The notes: a model not told the origin generated them from the letters alone. A DNA stretch of 33,704 nucleotides from Planctomycetota bacterium (GCA_022564995.1 JADFKK010000049.1:1-33704), one strand, 5' to 3'; counted from the stretch's first letter, positions 7,224 through 16,236 are shown. Made by a program: numbers and translations.

Positions 7224-8234
7224 TCACTTCACTCCCGCTGGCTCTTCCTCCGCCTGCTCCTGCGACAACTCGAACATCTCGGCGATCACCTCTTCCAGCG
7301 GCGGATCTTCCACGGTCACGTCCTCAATGTCGTGCTGCGCCAGAATTGTCGAGAGCACTTCCGCCACCACATGGCGATCGACCCGCAGCTTGACTCGTGG
7401 CGGATTCTCTTCCAGCACATGGCCATAACGGGCCAGATCGCCCGGCATCTTGCCGTCGGCAAACAGCAGCGTCACGACCTTGTGTCCGCCGAAGCGGTCG
7501 ATGATGCCCGAGAGCGAGCCATCGTACATGATTTGCCCGAGGGCGATAATCACGACGCGCCGGCAGAGCGCCGCCACGTCTTTCATGTAGTGGCTGGTCA
7601 GCAGCACCGTGATCTTGCGTTTTTCCTGATAGTGTTTGAGAAACTGCTGGACGTTATGTTGGGCGATGACATCAAGGCCGATGGTCGGCTCGTCGAGAAA
7701 CAACACCTCCGGCTGATGCAGCAGCGCGGCGGTCAGTTCCATTTTCATCCGCTCGCCCAGCGACAATTCGCGGACCGGCTGCTTGAGCAGATCGCGAACG
7801 TCGAGCAAGTCGGTCAGCTCGTCGCGAGTGCGATCGAAATCGTCCGGGTCGATGCGATAAATCTGCTGGTGCAATCGGAACGACTCTTGCGCGGGCAGAT
7901 CCCACCAAAGTTGATTTTTTTGGCCCATCACCAGCGCGAATCGTCGGCGATAGGCATTCTCGCGTTTCCACGGCACGTGCCCCATCACCGTGGCCGTGCC
8001 GCTGGTCGGGTTGATTACGCCGGAGAGCAGCTTGAGTGTGGTCGTTTTGCCGGCCCCGTTCGGCCCGAGAAACGCGACGAATTCGCCCTGTTCGACCCGC
8101 AGATTGATTCCCCGCACTGCACGTACGTCGCGATAAGTGCGCGAAAACAGCCCGCGAACGGAGGCCATCAGGCCCTCTTTCTTCTGATAAACCCGATAGC
8201 TCTTGGCCAAGTTGTCGATTTCGATGATCGCCAT
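7224..8234 (-). CDS. ABC transporter ATP-binding protein (ABC-2 type exporter family)
   Basis: This 336-residue cytoplasmic ATPase drives an export system of unknown substrate. It has Walker A GPNGAGKT (57-64), signature LSLGE (157-161), Walker B VLFLDE (177-182) and the H-loop His in LTSHYM (H215). The segments [20 protein letters not shown] and [15 protein letters not shown] are typical of the subgroup that works with two ABC-2 permeases. No permease gene is next to it, so its partner must lie elsewhere or have been lost. The C-terminal 90 residues form the regulatory domain common in this group. ATG at 8234 ([13 protein letters not shown]) is chosen by family alignment; the frame stays open upstream into repeat sequence. 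It ends 4 bp from the convergent dehydrogenase gene, so the two could interfere in transcription. Confidence 0.9.
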   Translation of the reverse strand: MAIIEIDNLAKSYRVYQKKEGLMASVRGLFSRTYRDVRAVRGINLRVEQGEFVAFLGPNGAGKTTTLKLLSGVINPTSGTATVMGHVPWKRENAYRRRFALVMGQKNQLWWDLPAQESFRLHQQIYRIDPDDFDRTRDELTDLLDVRDLLKQPVRELSLGERMKMELTAALLHQPEVLFLDEPTIGLDVIAQHNVQQFLKHYQEKRKITVLLTSHYMKDVAALCRRVVIIALGQIMYDGSLSGIIDRFGGHKVVTLLFADGKMPGDLARYGHVLEENPPRVKLRVDRHVVAEVLSTILAQHDIEDVTVEDPPLEEVIAEMFELSQEQAEEEPAGVK

Positions 8235-8596
8235 AGATGGCCGATTATAGGTGGAGCGGGCGGTGGGCGAAAGGCAAAGGACGTGAACCGTCGGACCTTG
8301 GCGAGGCTTGCGTTGTTCGAGCGATGCTGGAGGACTATAATCGCGGGTTGCCCGCTGGCCAATGAGTAATGACAAATGAATAATGAATGACAAATAATGA
8401 ATAATGAATGATAAATGGAGCCCATCTCTCCGGCGCAAGAATCCAATCCGCCAGCAGTTCAACGTCAAATCTGTTCCTGAACCGCGTCAGGGCTTGGGGA
8501 TTTGTCAATTGTCATTTGTCATCGGTCATTTGTCATCGGTCATTTAGGACGAAGCTCACGCCGAATGTGGCGCTATTCAACTAAGCCCCCCATCTC
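8235..8596. repeat. Low-complexity and tandem-repeat intergenic region
   Basis: This divergent-promoter region holds an AT-rich block of ATGACAAATGA/ATAATGAATGA-type short repeats at 8361-8417. It also holds two perfect tandem copies of the 14-mer TTTGTCATCGGTCA at 8515-8528 and 8529-8542. The first block is roughly the reverse complement in character of the second (ATGACAAAT versus ATTTGTCAT), so the region could fold on itself. No gene is seen. Confidence 0.6.
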
Positions 8597-9076
8597 ATGC
8601 GCATTGGACTCGGACAAGACACACACCGGCTGGCGCCGGGGGGGCCGCTTTTGCTGGGCGGCGTTTCGATTCCCCACGATGCCCAGGCGATTGGTCACAG
8701 CGACGCCGATGTGCTCTTGCACGCGGTGACCGACGCGATTCTCGGTGCGGCGGCGCTGGGCGACATCGGCGAGATGTTTCCCGACGACGACGAAGCGAAT
8801 CGCGGGCGGGATTCACAACAGATGCTCGCCGCCGCGATGGATCGCGTGAGCCAGGCTGGCTACCGCGTCGTCAACGTCGACTGCGTCGTGATGGCCCAGC
8901 GGCCAAAGATCGGCCCGCATCGCGAGGCGATTTGCCGCAGCATCGCCGAGGTGCTCGACGTCGAGCCCGATCAAGTCAGCGTCAAAGCCAAGACCGGCGA
9001 AGGCGTCGGCCCCATCGGACGCGAAGAAGCCATCGGCGCGCAGTGCGTCGTGCTGCTGGAGGGGAGCGGGGATTGA
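8597..9076 (+). CDS. ispF: 2-C-methyl-D-erythritol 2,4-cyclodiphosphate synthase
   Basis: This 159-residue enzyme converts CDP-methylerythritol 2-phosphate to the cyclodiphosphate with release of CMP in the non-mevalonate isoprenoid pathway. The zinc ligands are visible as D8 and H10 in GQDTHRL and H42 in DVLLHAVTDAILGA. The family's GHSDADVL, the flexible-loop DIGEMFPDDD and the C-terminal KAKTGEGVGPIGREEAI are all present. The length matches the usual 155-160 residues, and the protein acts as a cytoplasmic trimer. It has no ispD neighbour, so it is transcribed alone and its transcript probably ends at the palindrome centred near 9173. Start ATG 8597 agrees with the family N-terminus MRIG. 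Confidence 0.95.
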   Translation: MRIGLGQDTHRLAPGGPLLLGGVSIPHDAQAIGHSDADVLLHAVTDAILGAAALGDIGEMFPDDDEANRGRDSQQMLAAAMDRVSQAGYRVVNVDCVVMAQRPKIGPHREAICRSIAEVLDVEPDQVSVKAKTGEGVGPIGREEAIGAQCVVLLEGSGD

Positions 9077-9134
9077 GGAGCGTGTCGGATGCGCCCGCTG
9101 TGTTTTGTAAAGCCGCGACCATTGGTCTCGCCCC

Positions 9135-9211
9135 GGAAAAAGGGGACAGGTACATTTTGCCGGAACGGCCCGGAGGGTGCTGCGCACAAAATGTACCTGT
9201 CCCCTTTTTCC
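9135..9211. repeat. 25-bp perfect inverted repeat (REP-like) between convergent genes
   Basis: Arms at 9135-9159 and 9187-9211 are perfectly complementary, core AGGGGACAGGTACATTTTG, with a 27-base spacer. It lies between the convergent ispF (ends 9076) and the gene ending at 9215, where it could act as a two-way terminator: the right arm ends in CCCCTTTTTCC. The GGGGACAGGTACATTTT core resembles a widely dispersed palindrome; that is recollection, not a search. Confidence 0.75.
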
Positions 9212-9214
9212 TGC

Positions 9215-11308
9215 CTACTTCGGCGCCGGCACCAGCGGCTTCACGCGGCTCGTCAACTCCACGTTTCGTTTGTCGAGCGCGAACCCGGTAATCGACCAGC
9301 CGTCGGGCTCGGTCGTAATCGCCAACCCTGCCGGGCCAAGATAACGCCGCACAACGTCGTAGCTGGGCAGCTTCTTGCCGTCGATCTTGGCCTTGCGAAC
9401 GATCTTGTTTTTCTTGCTGCCTTCGCCCAACAGGGCGTTGAGCACTTGCCCCAACACGGTCTTGGCTTCGGGCATTTTTCCACGGCGGAGCATCTCGTAA
9501 TTGACGCGATACTCCTCGTCGGTCCGCGAAAAGAACTTGATGCTCTGTCGGTCGCCGGTCAGAGCCCGCAATCGCGCGTTGACCAACTGATAATCGAGCG
9601 CCGTGGCCAGCCGCTCGGCCGGCGCCGGACCATCGAGAATCTGCTTGAGAATGTCGATGTGCGAGGCGATGATCAGATGACCATCGGCAACCGTGACGGC
9701 CATGTGGTCGCGACTCAGGGCGCTCTTTTCTTTCTCCTCTTCTTGATCCTCAACAGCTTTCCTCTCGTCGTCCACGTCGTCCTCAATATTCAGCAGTCCG
9801 GCGCCGGGTCCGGATATTTCGACCACCGGCACTTCGACGGCTTCCTCGGGGATGGCTTCCCAGATAACGTGTCCCTTGTAGGTCCGCTTTCTGACTTCGG
9901 GGTTGCCCGCCATCATCTTTGCGATGGCTTTCGCCAGCACCACCTCGGCCGCTTTGTTCTTCACGTCGGCGATCACGACCAGCCGCTCCGAGTCGAGCCC
10001 AATCGGCTCCTTGTTGGCCGTCATCACGGTGATGCGATTGGCCAATTGGCCGACGATGTTTTTCTCGATGTCGACCTGTGGACCGATGTCGTCGTTCTTG
10101 ATGCCGTCAATGATGTCCTTCCAGATGCCCGGCTCGCCGATGACCGCGTCGACCAGCGTGCCGACCGTGTCGAAGGCATTCTTAACGTCGAAACTGATGC
10201 TGCCGTAACTCGCCACGCCGCGGGGCACAAACGCCTGCGGTTCCAGATCCTCGCCCGGCGGGAATTCCAACATGCGGGCGGCCAGGCGCAGGCGCGTCTT
10301 GGCCGGCCCCCTCTTGCCGTTTTCGCCGGGGGCGTAGATGAACGTGCGGTGCAGCAGGTCGTAGCGATCTGCCCCGAGGTTGACAAATCCGCCCAATCCC
10401 TTGATCGCGTCGAAGCCTTGGGTCTGGAGGATGTGCAGCATCTTCTTGCCCTTAATGCGCTTGCCGTCGTTGGCTGCCGACCGCAGGGCCGCGATGTATC
10501 CGAAAGGCTCCAGAAACCAGCGAACCTGCGGCGCTAAATCACCCGCCGCGGCGCTGCAACGCTTGTTGATTTCTTGGTAAGCCGACACTCCGGCCAGCGT
10601 GCTGGAAACTTTGGCCGGCTCGATCAAGCGAGTGGCGATGCCGCCGATCACTTTCTCGTCGTCGCAGGCCACCAAGAGATTGTTCTTAATGAAAAAGATC
10701 GCCCGACGCTGCGTAACGGTGCCCTTTTTTATCGGTAGCTCATAAACCGTCATCGACACGCCGGCGATGTCTTTCTGGATCATCTTCGCGCCGCCTTTGA
10801 TCAGGTCGGTGTCGATCTTCGCGAGCAGCGCTTTCGCTTTGTCGAGGTGGCCCGTCACGTCGGCCATGATCACAAACACGGCCTGCGGCGAGACGGGAGC
10901 GAGGGCTCTCTTCCTGCCGCTGGTCTTTTTCGGCTTGGGCATCTTCTTCGGCTTCGGCTGAATCACCGCTATGGTCAATTCGCCGGCCACCACACCCTGG
11001 ACGTCGTCCCAGGTAATGCCCAGCTTGTCCTTCGTGATCGACAGCCGGTCGCGAAGTTGCGATTTCAGATCGGCGGCGAACGGCTGCATCACCGGATCGG
11101 CCAACAGCCGCCCGAATTGGGTTTCTTTGAACGATTTCTGCAACGCCGCCACGTCCGGCACCGAAACGTAGCCCTTGGTCCGCGCGGGCAGCAGCGTGTC
11201 GCTGGCGGGTGGAGCCGCGGCGGCCAGCGTTGGCAAAAACAACGCTACGAAAACCAACGAACCAAGCGTCAACACGCAACGTCTGCTGCGGCGAGAAGTG
11301 AGGGACAC
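9215..11308 (-). CDS. Secreted protein of unknown function, tandem paralogue A
   Basis: This 697-residue protein has a signal peptide (CVLTLGSLVFVALFLPTLAAAA) and is probably exported. No known domain is evident. It shares full-length similarity with the product of the upstream gene at 11570-13666: SDTLLPARTKGYVSVPDV, AVIQPKPKK.PKPKK, FLEPFGYIAALRSAANDG, LGGFVNLGADRYDLLHRTFIYAPG and GEPGIWKDIIDG all have close counterparts there. An acidic insertion near residue 510 (DDVDDERKAVEDQEEEKEK) is specific to this copy. The GTG start at 11306-11308 is supported by AGGAGA about 7 bp upstream. Proteins of this kind are, as far as I recall, confined to planctomycetes; a role in the envelope is a guess. 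Confidence 0.85.
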   Translation of the reverse strand: MSLTSRRSRRCVLTLGSLVFVALFLPTLAAAAPPASDTLLPARTKGYVSVPDVAALQKSFKETQFGRLLADPVMQPFAADLKSQLRDRLSITKDKLGITWDDVQGVVAGELTIAVIQPKPKKMPKPKKTSGRKRALAPVSPQAVFVIMADVTGHLDKAKALLAKIDTDLIKGGAKMIQKDIAGVSMTVYELPIKKGTVTQRRAIFFIKNNLLVACDDEKVIGGIATRLIEPAKVSSTLAGVSAYQEINKRCSAAAGDLAPQVRWFLEPFGYIAALRSAANDGKRIKGKKMLHILQTQGFDAIKGLGGFVNLGADRYDLLHRTFIYAPGENGKRGPAKTRLRLAARMLEFPPGEDLEPQAFVPRGVASYGSISFDVKNAFDTVGTLVDAVIGEPGIWKDIIDGIKNDDIGPQVDIEKNIVGQLANRITVMTANKEPIGLDSERLVVIADVKNKAAEVVLAKAIAKMMAGNPEVRKRTYKGHVIWEAIPEEAVEVPVVEISGPGAGLLNIEDDVDDERKAVEDQEEEKEKSALSRDHMAVTVADGHLIIASHIDILKQILDGPAPAERLATALDYQLVNARLRALTGDRQSIKFFSRTDEEYRVNYEMLRRGKMPEAKTVLGQVLNALLGEGSKKNKIVRKAKIDGKKLPSYDVVRRYLGPAGLAITTEPDGWSITGFALDKRNVELTSRVKPLVPAPK

Positions 11309-11513
11309 GGAGCCTCTCCTATTAAGGTAGATGCGTGGGTAGATCGAACCTCAGCGCGAGTCCAAATAGACTCCCGCTCCGAATGTTTATCGGCCAATCG
11401 GCAGGTGAGTCTGGTGGCGCAGTTGCCGAAGACTCCGTTAATGCAAGGTGGGAGGGCGGCTGCGCCCTGGGTGAAAGCCCCCATAAGTGTAGGAAATCGC
11501 CCCGGCCGTGTCA

Positions 11514-11563
11514 AACTGGGTAAAATCTAACGGTCCCTGTCGGAGGCGTCTGGGACGGCGAAC
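11514..11563. repeat. Copy 1 of a 50-bp direct repeat bounding the tandem duplication
   Basis: The segment TAACGGTCCCTGTCGGAGG (from 11528) and its flanks match the segment at 13877-13926 with 30 of 34 identical bases in the best part. It lies directly downstream of paralogue B and upstream of paralogue A. Nothing else is seen in 11309-11569. Confidence 0.5.
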
Positions 11564-11569
11564 ATGGGC

Positions 11570-13666
11570 TTAACGAATTCGCATTCGGTGGAGAGTTTGA
11601 AGGAATCCTCGCTTCGGTGCGAGGCCGCCGTTGGGCGCATCGCGTCGGTTGCAAGTCGTCGATCTGAAGAAGATTCCGGGGCGAAGCATCCGGCGCAGAT
11701 GTCGGCCGCAATCGCCGTCATCCTCTCCGATCGTAAAGCCGGTGAACATCCAGCCGTCACTTTCGCTCGTCATGGCCAAGCCAGCGGGAAGCAGGTAGGG
11801 ACGCACTTGGTCGTAGGGCGGCAAATTCCCTACGCCTCGCGGCTGACGGTCTCGACCGAGCGACCGGGCGTTTTTTTGTGGACCGAACAGCCAATCAGGT
11901 TCGAATAGCCCGCGAAGCAGTTGCCACGGCATACGCTCGGTCGTTGGCGTCTGCCCCTTGCGAAGCAATTCGTATCCGTGGTGGTCGATCTGGTCGGTCC
12001 GCGTGAAGAACGTGCCGCTGGGCTGTCCGTCGGCCAATTCGGCTAGACAGGCCTGAATCGTTCGATATTCGGCCGTGCCGCGCAACTGATCCTCCGGCGG
12101 CAGCACGTTGAGAAACTCCTTGAGAAAAGCCACGTCGGTCGCCATCATGAACTGGCCGTTGGCAACCGCCATGGCCCCGAAGGGTATTCCTAGGAACGTG
12201 TCGTTGTTTTCTTCGTCGGAGTCCTCACGCGTCGTAGGCTCCCAAATGACGTGCCCCTTGTAGGTCCGCTTATTGATCTCGTCGTTGCTTTTCGCCATCT
12301 TCTCGACGAACTGCTTGAGAATCGTCTCGGCTTGCTTGTCTTTGGCCTCCAGCATCATCATCACGCGCTCGCTCTTGGCGCCGGGCGGATTGCTGTTGCC
12401 GGTGACGATGGAAACGCGGCCGGAGAATTGGTCGAAGAGTTCCTTCTCAAAGTCGACCTTCGGACCGTCGGGGTCAAATTTCAGTCCTTCAAAGATTTCA
12501 TCCCAGATTCCCGGCTCGCCGATGAGGGCGTCGACCAGAGTGCCGATCGTGTTGAAGGCGTTCTTGAGGTCGAAGTTGATGCTGTCGTAGCTGGACACGC
12601 TACGGGGAACGAACGGCTGCGGCTCCAGATCGCCACCGCTGGGGAAGGTGAGCATTCTCGCTGCGAGACGCAGCCGCGTCTTGGCCGGCCCCGCCTTACC
12701 AGCGGCCCCGGGAGCATACACAAACGTGCGGTGCAGGACGTCGTAGCGACCGGTCCTGAAGTTCACAAAACCCCCCAGTCCCTCGATCGCGCCGAAGCCC
12801 TGGGCCTGGAGGATCGGCAGCATTTTCTTGCCCCGGATGCGCCGGCCGTCGTTGGCGGCCGACTGCACCGACGCGATGTATCCGAACGGCTTCATGAACC
12901 AGCGCAATTGCGGTTGCAGGCCAGCGGCGGCCAGCTTGCAGCGCTTGGTGACCATCCGATAGGCGTCGACGTCGGCCAGCGAAGGGGATTTCTTACCGGT
13001 CAATCGCTCGGCGATGCCGCCGATTACTGGTTCGTTGTCGCAGGCCACCAGCAGGTCGTTCTTGAGGAAGTAGATCGCGTGACGCTGCGTGGCTTTTCGT
13101 CGTTCCTTCGGCAGATCAAAGACCGTGATCTGCACACCGGCGACGGTTCGTTGCCGTTTCTTCGCGCCGCGTTTGATTAGATCGGCGTCGATCTTCCGTA
13201 GCAGCGTCTTCGCCTTCTCAGTTCTGCCGGTGACGTCGGCCATCAGCACGATCACGGCCTGCGGAGAGACGGGCAAGACCGTTCTTCTGCGGGCGACCCT
13301 CTTCGGCTTCGGCAGCGGCTTGGGTTTGGGCTGAATGACGGCCATGGTCAACTCGCCGGTAACGACCGCGCCCAACTCTTCCCACGAAACACCGAGTTCT
13401 TCCCCTGTGACCCCGAACCGCTCTCGCATCAGTCGCTGCCAGTTTTCGAACAGCGGCTTCATCTGCGGATCACTCAGCAGCCGCCCCCATTGCGTCGCAT
13501 TGAACGACTCGATCAACTCCGGCACGTTCGCGACCGAGACGTAGCCCTTGGTCGTCGCCGGCAGGAGCACTTCGCTGGCCGGCTGCGCGGCGAAAGCTGT
13601 GGCACCGAGCGCGACAAGCACGAGCGCGACAGCGCCGAACGCAGTGTGGCCTTTTATCGACGACAC
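11570..13666 (-). CDS. Secreted protein of unknown function, tandem paralogue B
   Basis: This 698-residue protein is a paralogue of the adjacent 697-residue protein and has a signal peptide (GAVALVLVALGATAFAAQ). The GTG at 13664-13666 is the best start, since AAAAGGAG lies 6 bp upstream and the signal peptide begins there; the open frame extends 68 codons further upstream through a palindromic repeat and should not be used. The two proteins agree from SEVLLPATTKGYVSV to GWMFTGFTIG, then diverge: the last 50 residues (GEDDGDCGRHLRRMLRPG...) have no match in paralogue A and are Arg-rich, so the end may be a run-on into formerly non-coding DNA after a frameshift. It has a shorter acidic linker than paralogue A. 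Function unknown. Confidence 0.82.
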   Translation of the reverse strand: MSSIKGHTAFGAVALVLVALGATAFAAQPASEVLLPATTKGYVSVANVPELIESFNATQWGRLLSDPQMKPLFENWQRLMRERFGVTGEELGVSWEELGAVVTGELTMAVIQPKPKPLPKPKRVARRRTVLPVSPQAVIVLMADVTGRTEKAKTLLRKIDADLIKRGAKKRQRTVAGVQITVFDLPKERRKATQRHAIYFLKNDLLVACDNEPVIGGIAERLTGKKSPSLADVDAYRMVTKRCKLAAAGLQPQLRWFMKPFGYIASVQSAANDGRRIRGKKMLPILQAQGFGAIEGLGGFVNFRTGRYDVLHRTFVYAPGAAGKAGPAKTRLRLAARMLTFPSGGDLEPQPFVPRSVSSYDSINFDLKNAFNTIGTLVDALIGEPGIWDEIFEGLKFDPDGPKVDFEKELFDQFSGRVSIVTGNSNPPGAKSERVMMMLEAKDKQAETILKQFVEKMAKSNDEINKRTYKGHVIWEPTTREDSDEENNDTFLGIPFGAMAVANGQFMMATDVAFLKEFLNVLPPEDQLRGTAEYRTIQACLAELADGQPSGTFFTRTDQIDHHGYELLRKGQTPTTERMPWQLLRGLFEPDWLFGPQKNARSLGRDRQPRGVGNLPPYDQVRPYLLPAGLAMTSESDGWMFTGFTIGEDDGDCGRHLRRMLRPGIFFRSTTCNRRDAPNGGLAPKRGFLQTLHRMRIR

Positions 13667-13710
13667 GAGATTCTCCTTTTGCGTTTTGCAGAAAGGGCGT
13701 GAATTCGTCC

Positions 13711-13781
13711 GATAGTCGTTGTTCGCTCCGCGAACGGAACGCGAAGTCAACGTTTCGTTCGCGGAGCGAACAACGACTATC
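13711..13781. repeat. 26-bp perfect inverted repeat
   Basis: Arms at 13711-13736 and 13756-13781 are perfectly complementary (core GTTGTTCGCTCCGCGAACG) with a 19-base spacer. It lies 45 bp upstream of the paralogue B start, so it would be in the untranslated leader or promoter. Each arm also contains the self-complementary TTCG-ctc-CGAA. Confidence 0.75.
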
Positions 13782-13876
13782 CAGCAGTCGAACAAACGGG
13801 ATCGAGGCAAAGGTGGGAAATCGTTATGCCACAGGAAGGAATATGGGCGCAAGTATAGAGATTCTCCCACGTACCG

Positions 13877-13975
13877 TCAATTTTGGGAAGTTTAACGGTT
13901 CCTGTAGGAGGCGTCTCCGACGGCGATCGTCGGGCGAAACGCCGAGAAAGTCGCCGACGGAGTCGCCTCCTACAG
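13877..13975. repeat. Palindrome plus copy 2 of the 50-bp direct repeat
   Basis: Arms at 13902-13926 and 13951-13975 pair at 23 of 25 positions (core CTGTAGGAGGCG...). The left arm is part of the 50-bp direct repeat shared with 11514-11563. It lies 12 bp beyond the stop of the TPR gene (13988) and could terminate its transcript. Confidence 0.65.
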
Positions 13976-13987
13976 CGGCAAGCCGCA

Positions 13988-16069
13988 TTATCGCCGAAGC
14001 ACGGGGCGAACCGCCTGTTTGTAGTCGCCGAGGGCTTTTTCGAGTTGACCTTTGGCTTGCCACACCTGACCGCGACGGCGGTAGGCGTGCGTCAGCTTGG
14101 GGTCGAGTCGGATGGCCTCGTTGAAATCGGCCAGCGCCTTGTCGAGTTGCTTCATCTCCCAAAACACTTCGCCCCGGTTGTGATGCGCCTTGGCCGATTT
14201 GGGATTGAAGCGAATCGCCAAGTTGTAATCCGCCAAGGCCTGCTCCCACTTGCGCTGCGATTGCCAATGGACGCCGCGATTAAGGTAAGCCCGGGCGTCT
14301 TTCGGGTGGCGGGCGATGAACAGATTGAAGAATTCCAACGCGGTGATTCGCTCGTTCTCGGACGGCTCTGCGTAGTAGTTAGAGATGCGGGCGCTCGTTG
14401 ATGGATATCGATCATCTCGCGTTTGCGGCTCTATCCATTCGATCAGCGTCAGCCGCGCGACGCCTCGGTTGAATCGATAACGCTCGTTTTTCGGATCGAG
14501 CCGTATCGCTTTGTCGAACGCAGATGCGTATCGTCGATTCAGAAACGTCGCGATGCCCAGCAAATGGTGCGATTCCGCGTCGTCTTCCGCCAACTCGATT
14601 GCCCGGGAGAAATCATTCTCAGCCGCGTCTCGTTCACCTTTTGTCAGGTAGTATTCTCCCCGCTCGCGATAGCCTTTGGCATTGTCGGGATTCTGCTTGA
14701 CTGCCTCATCGAGTTGTTTGAGCGACTTGTCGGACGAGCGATTGACTCGCCAGAGTTCACTACGGGTAACGTAGGAAGCCTCGTACTTACGGCTCGAAGA
14801 AAACACGGTTTCGACGTCCTTGATGGCCATCTCGAATTGGCCCATCGTCTCTCGAATCGCGGCCCGCAGCATGTAGAACTCCGCTTTATCGGAATCCAGC
14901 TTAATGGCCTTATTCAGGTCGGCAAGCGCCTCTTTTGAATTCCCCTGCGCATGCCGGAGCTTGCCGCGGTGGATGTAGCCGGCAGGATCAGTCGGTGCTG
15001 CCTGAATGGCCTCGCTGAAGTCCCTTAGCGCTTCATCCACGCGGCCCTTTTTCTGCCACGCTCCGCCACGTGCTAAAAACACTCTTCCCAGCCACGAGTC
15101 AGAAGATTCGACTTCCTTGCCATACCGGAGAATCTCATTGTAATCCTCAATTACCTCATCCCACTGCTGTCGTTTTTCGTAGATATCGATTCGCTGCAGG
15201 TAGAGAAAATAGTTCTTCGGATCAAGCTCGATGGCCGCGGTATAGTCGCGCAGCGCGTTGTCCATATTTCCCGCCAGATTCCAAGCGTCCCCACGCTCCT
15301 TTGAGACGTCAATGTTCGGGTCGAGTCGCATCGCTTCGGTCAAGTCGCTGACCACGTTCTTCCACTGCTCCTGGTCGTTCGTATGCAGTGCATTCACACG
15401 CCGATACTTGGCGCGCTGAAGGAAAGTCCTGGCACTCGCACCGCCGGCCTTGATGGCTTTGTCGTAATCCGCCAGTGCTTTTTCCCTCCCTCCCACTTCA
15501 AAAAACCAGAGATCGCCGCGGATGCTCCAGGCCATCGCATCCTGTGGATCGAGTTTGATCGCTCGATCGCAAAATCTCATGGCGCGTTTTCGATATGGAA
15601 TGGCCGAGTCACTTACCTCTTCATTGTACTTGGCCAGACAAATACGCGCGCGTAAACGGTAGGTCTCCGCGTTCTTGGGGTCGCGGCGGATGACTTGCAC
15701 GATGTCCTCCAGCGCGAAGTCCCACTCTTCGAGATAGACCCAGGCGGCGGCTCGCTTGCACAAAGCCCAACTGTCCTCGGCGCGGCGCTCGTCGACAAGC
15801 CCGTTGTAATACGCCACCGCGTCGTTGGCCGGCACGACGTGCTTTCGCTCGACCCAGCCCCAGCCGACCCATAGCTTCTCGCCGTCGACCTTGCTGACAA
15901 TCAGCGGCAGCGCCGCGCGGCTCAATGGCAGCTTCCGCTCGCCGTCAAGAAACTTCGCCCCCGCCTTGGGCATCACGCGGCGGCCGATCCAGCTTTCTTC
16001 GGCCCGGGCGATGGTTGTGGCGACCGCGATGAAAGCCGCTGAGAATACAAACCGACGTGCGAAGTTCAT
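13988..16069 (-). CDS. Exported tetratricopeptide-repeat protein
   Basis: This 693-residue protein has a signal peptide (MNFARRFVFSAAFIAVATTIARA) and then an SH3-like N-terminal module (IGRRVMPKAGAKFLDG...LWVGWGWVERKHVVP). The rest is about a dozen TPR units, each close to the pattern AxxxRGxxWxxxGxxxxALxDYxxAIxLDP, for example AYLNRGVHWQSQRKWEQAL and AHHNRGEVFWEMKQLDKAL near the end. TPR arrays bind other proteins; the partner is not apparent. The ATG at 16069 is chosen because GGGAGG lies just upstream and the signal peptide starts there, although the frame is open for 74 more codons. Transcribed alone or with the paralogues downstream (321 bp away). Confidence 0.88.
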   Translation of the reverse strand: MNFARRFVFSAAFIAVATTIARAEESWIGRRVMPKAGAKFLDGERKLPLSRAALPLIVSKVDGEKLWVGWGWVERKHVVPANDAVAYYNGLVDERRAEDSWALCKRAAAWVYLEEWDFALEDIVQVIRRDPKNAETYRLRARICLAKYNEEVSDSAIPYRKRAMRFCDRAIKLDPQDAMAWSIRGDLWFFEVGGREKALADYDKAIKAGGASARTFLQRAKYRRVNALHTNDQEQWKNVVSDLTEAMRLDPNIDVSKERGDAWNLAGNMDNALRDYTAAIELDPKNYFLYLQRIDIYEKRQQWDEVIEDYNEILRYGKEVESSDSWLGRVFLARGGAWQKKGRVDEALRDFSEAIQAAPTDPAGYIHRGKLRHAQGNSKEALADLNKAIKLDSDKAEFYMLRAAIRETMGQFEMAIKDVETVFSSSRKYEASYVTRSELWRVNRSSDKSLKQLDEAVKQNPDNAKGYRERGEYYLTKGERDAAENDFSRAIELAEDDAESHHLLGIATFLNRRYASAFDKAIRLDPKNERYRFNRGVARLTLIEWIEPQTRDDRYPSTSARISNYYAEPSENERITALEFFNLFIARHPKDARAYLNRGVHWQSQRKWEQALADYNLAIRFNPKSAKAHHNRGEVFWEMKQLDKALADFNEAIRLDPKLTHAYRRRGQVWQAKGQLEKALGDYKQAVRPVLRR

Positions 16070-16173
16070 GATCTTGCCTCCCTGCCATGTGATGAAAACA
16101 GCACCCCTCGACTCGGCGAAGTTTAGGGCGTGCAGCGGGCGGGAGGCAAGGGCAGTTGCGGAGGAGGGGGAAT

Positions 16174-16236
16174 GTAGCTGAATTCGCAAGAATTCAGCCC
16201 ATGTCGAAATTACTGAATTCTTGCGAATCCAGCTAC
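16174..16236. repeat. 24-bp inverted repeat between divergent genes
   Basis: Arms at 16174-16197 and 16213-16236 pair at 23 of 24 positions (core CTGAATTCGCAAGAATTCAG), with a 15-base spacer. Each arm is itself close to palindromic. It lies in the divergent region between the TPR gene and the HisA-like gene. Confidence 0.75.

Larger units (their letters stand above)
13667..13987. other. Intergenic region with two different palindromic repeats
   Basis: This 321-bp region between the TPR gene and paralogue B contains two unrelated palindromes (13711-13781 and 13902-13975) and no gene. The sequence between them (13782-13900) shows nothing recognisable. Confidence 0.6.

Noticed and set aside
7158..8369. 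403-codon open frame on the plus strand
   Set aside because: Antisense to the ABC ATPase with all its motifs; composition is that of a shadow frame.
9089..10537. 482-codon open frame on the plus strand
   Set aside because: Antisense to paralogue A and running through the 25-bp palindrome; no signal peptide or domain.
13667..13870. Longer N-terminus for paralogue B
   Set aside because: The extra 68 codons run through the 26-bp palindrome; the GTG at 13666 has a good ribosome binding site and starts the signal peptide.
9135..16236. CRISPR array
   Set aside because: The palindromes are unrelated to each other and widely separated, without regular spacers or cas genes.
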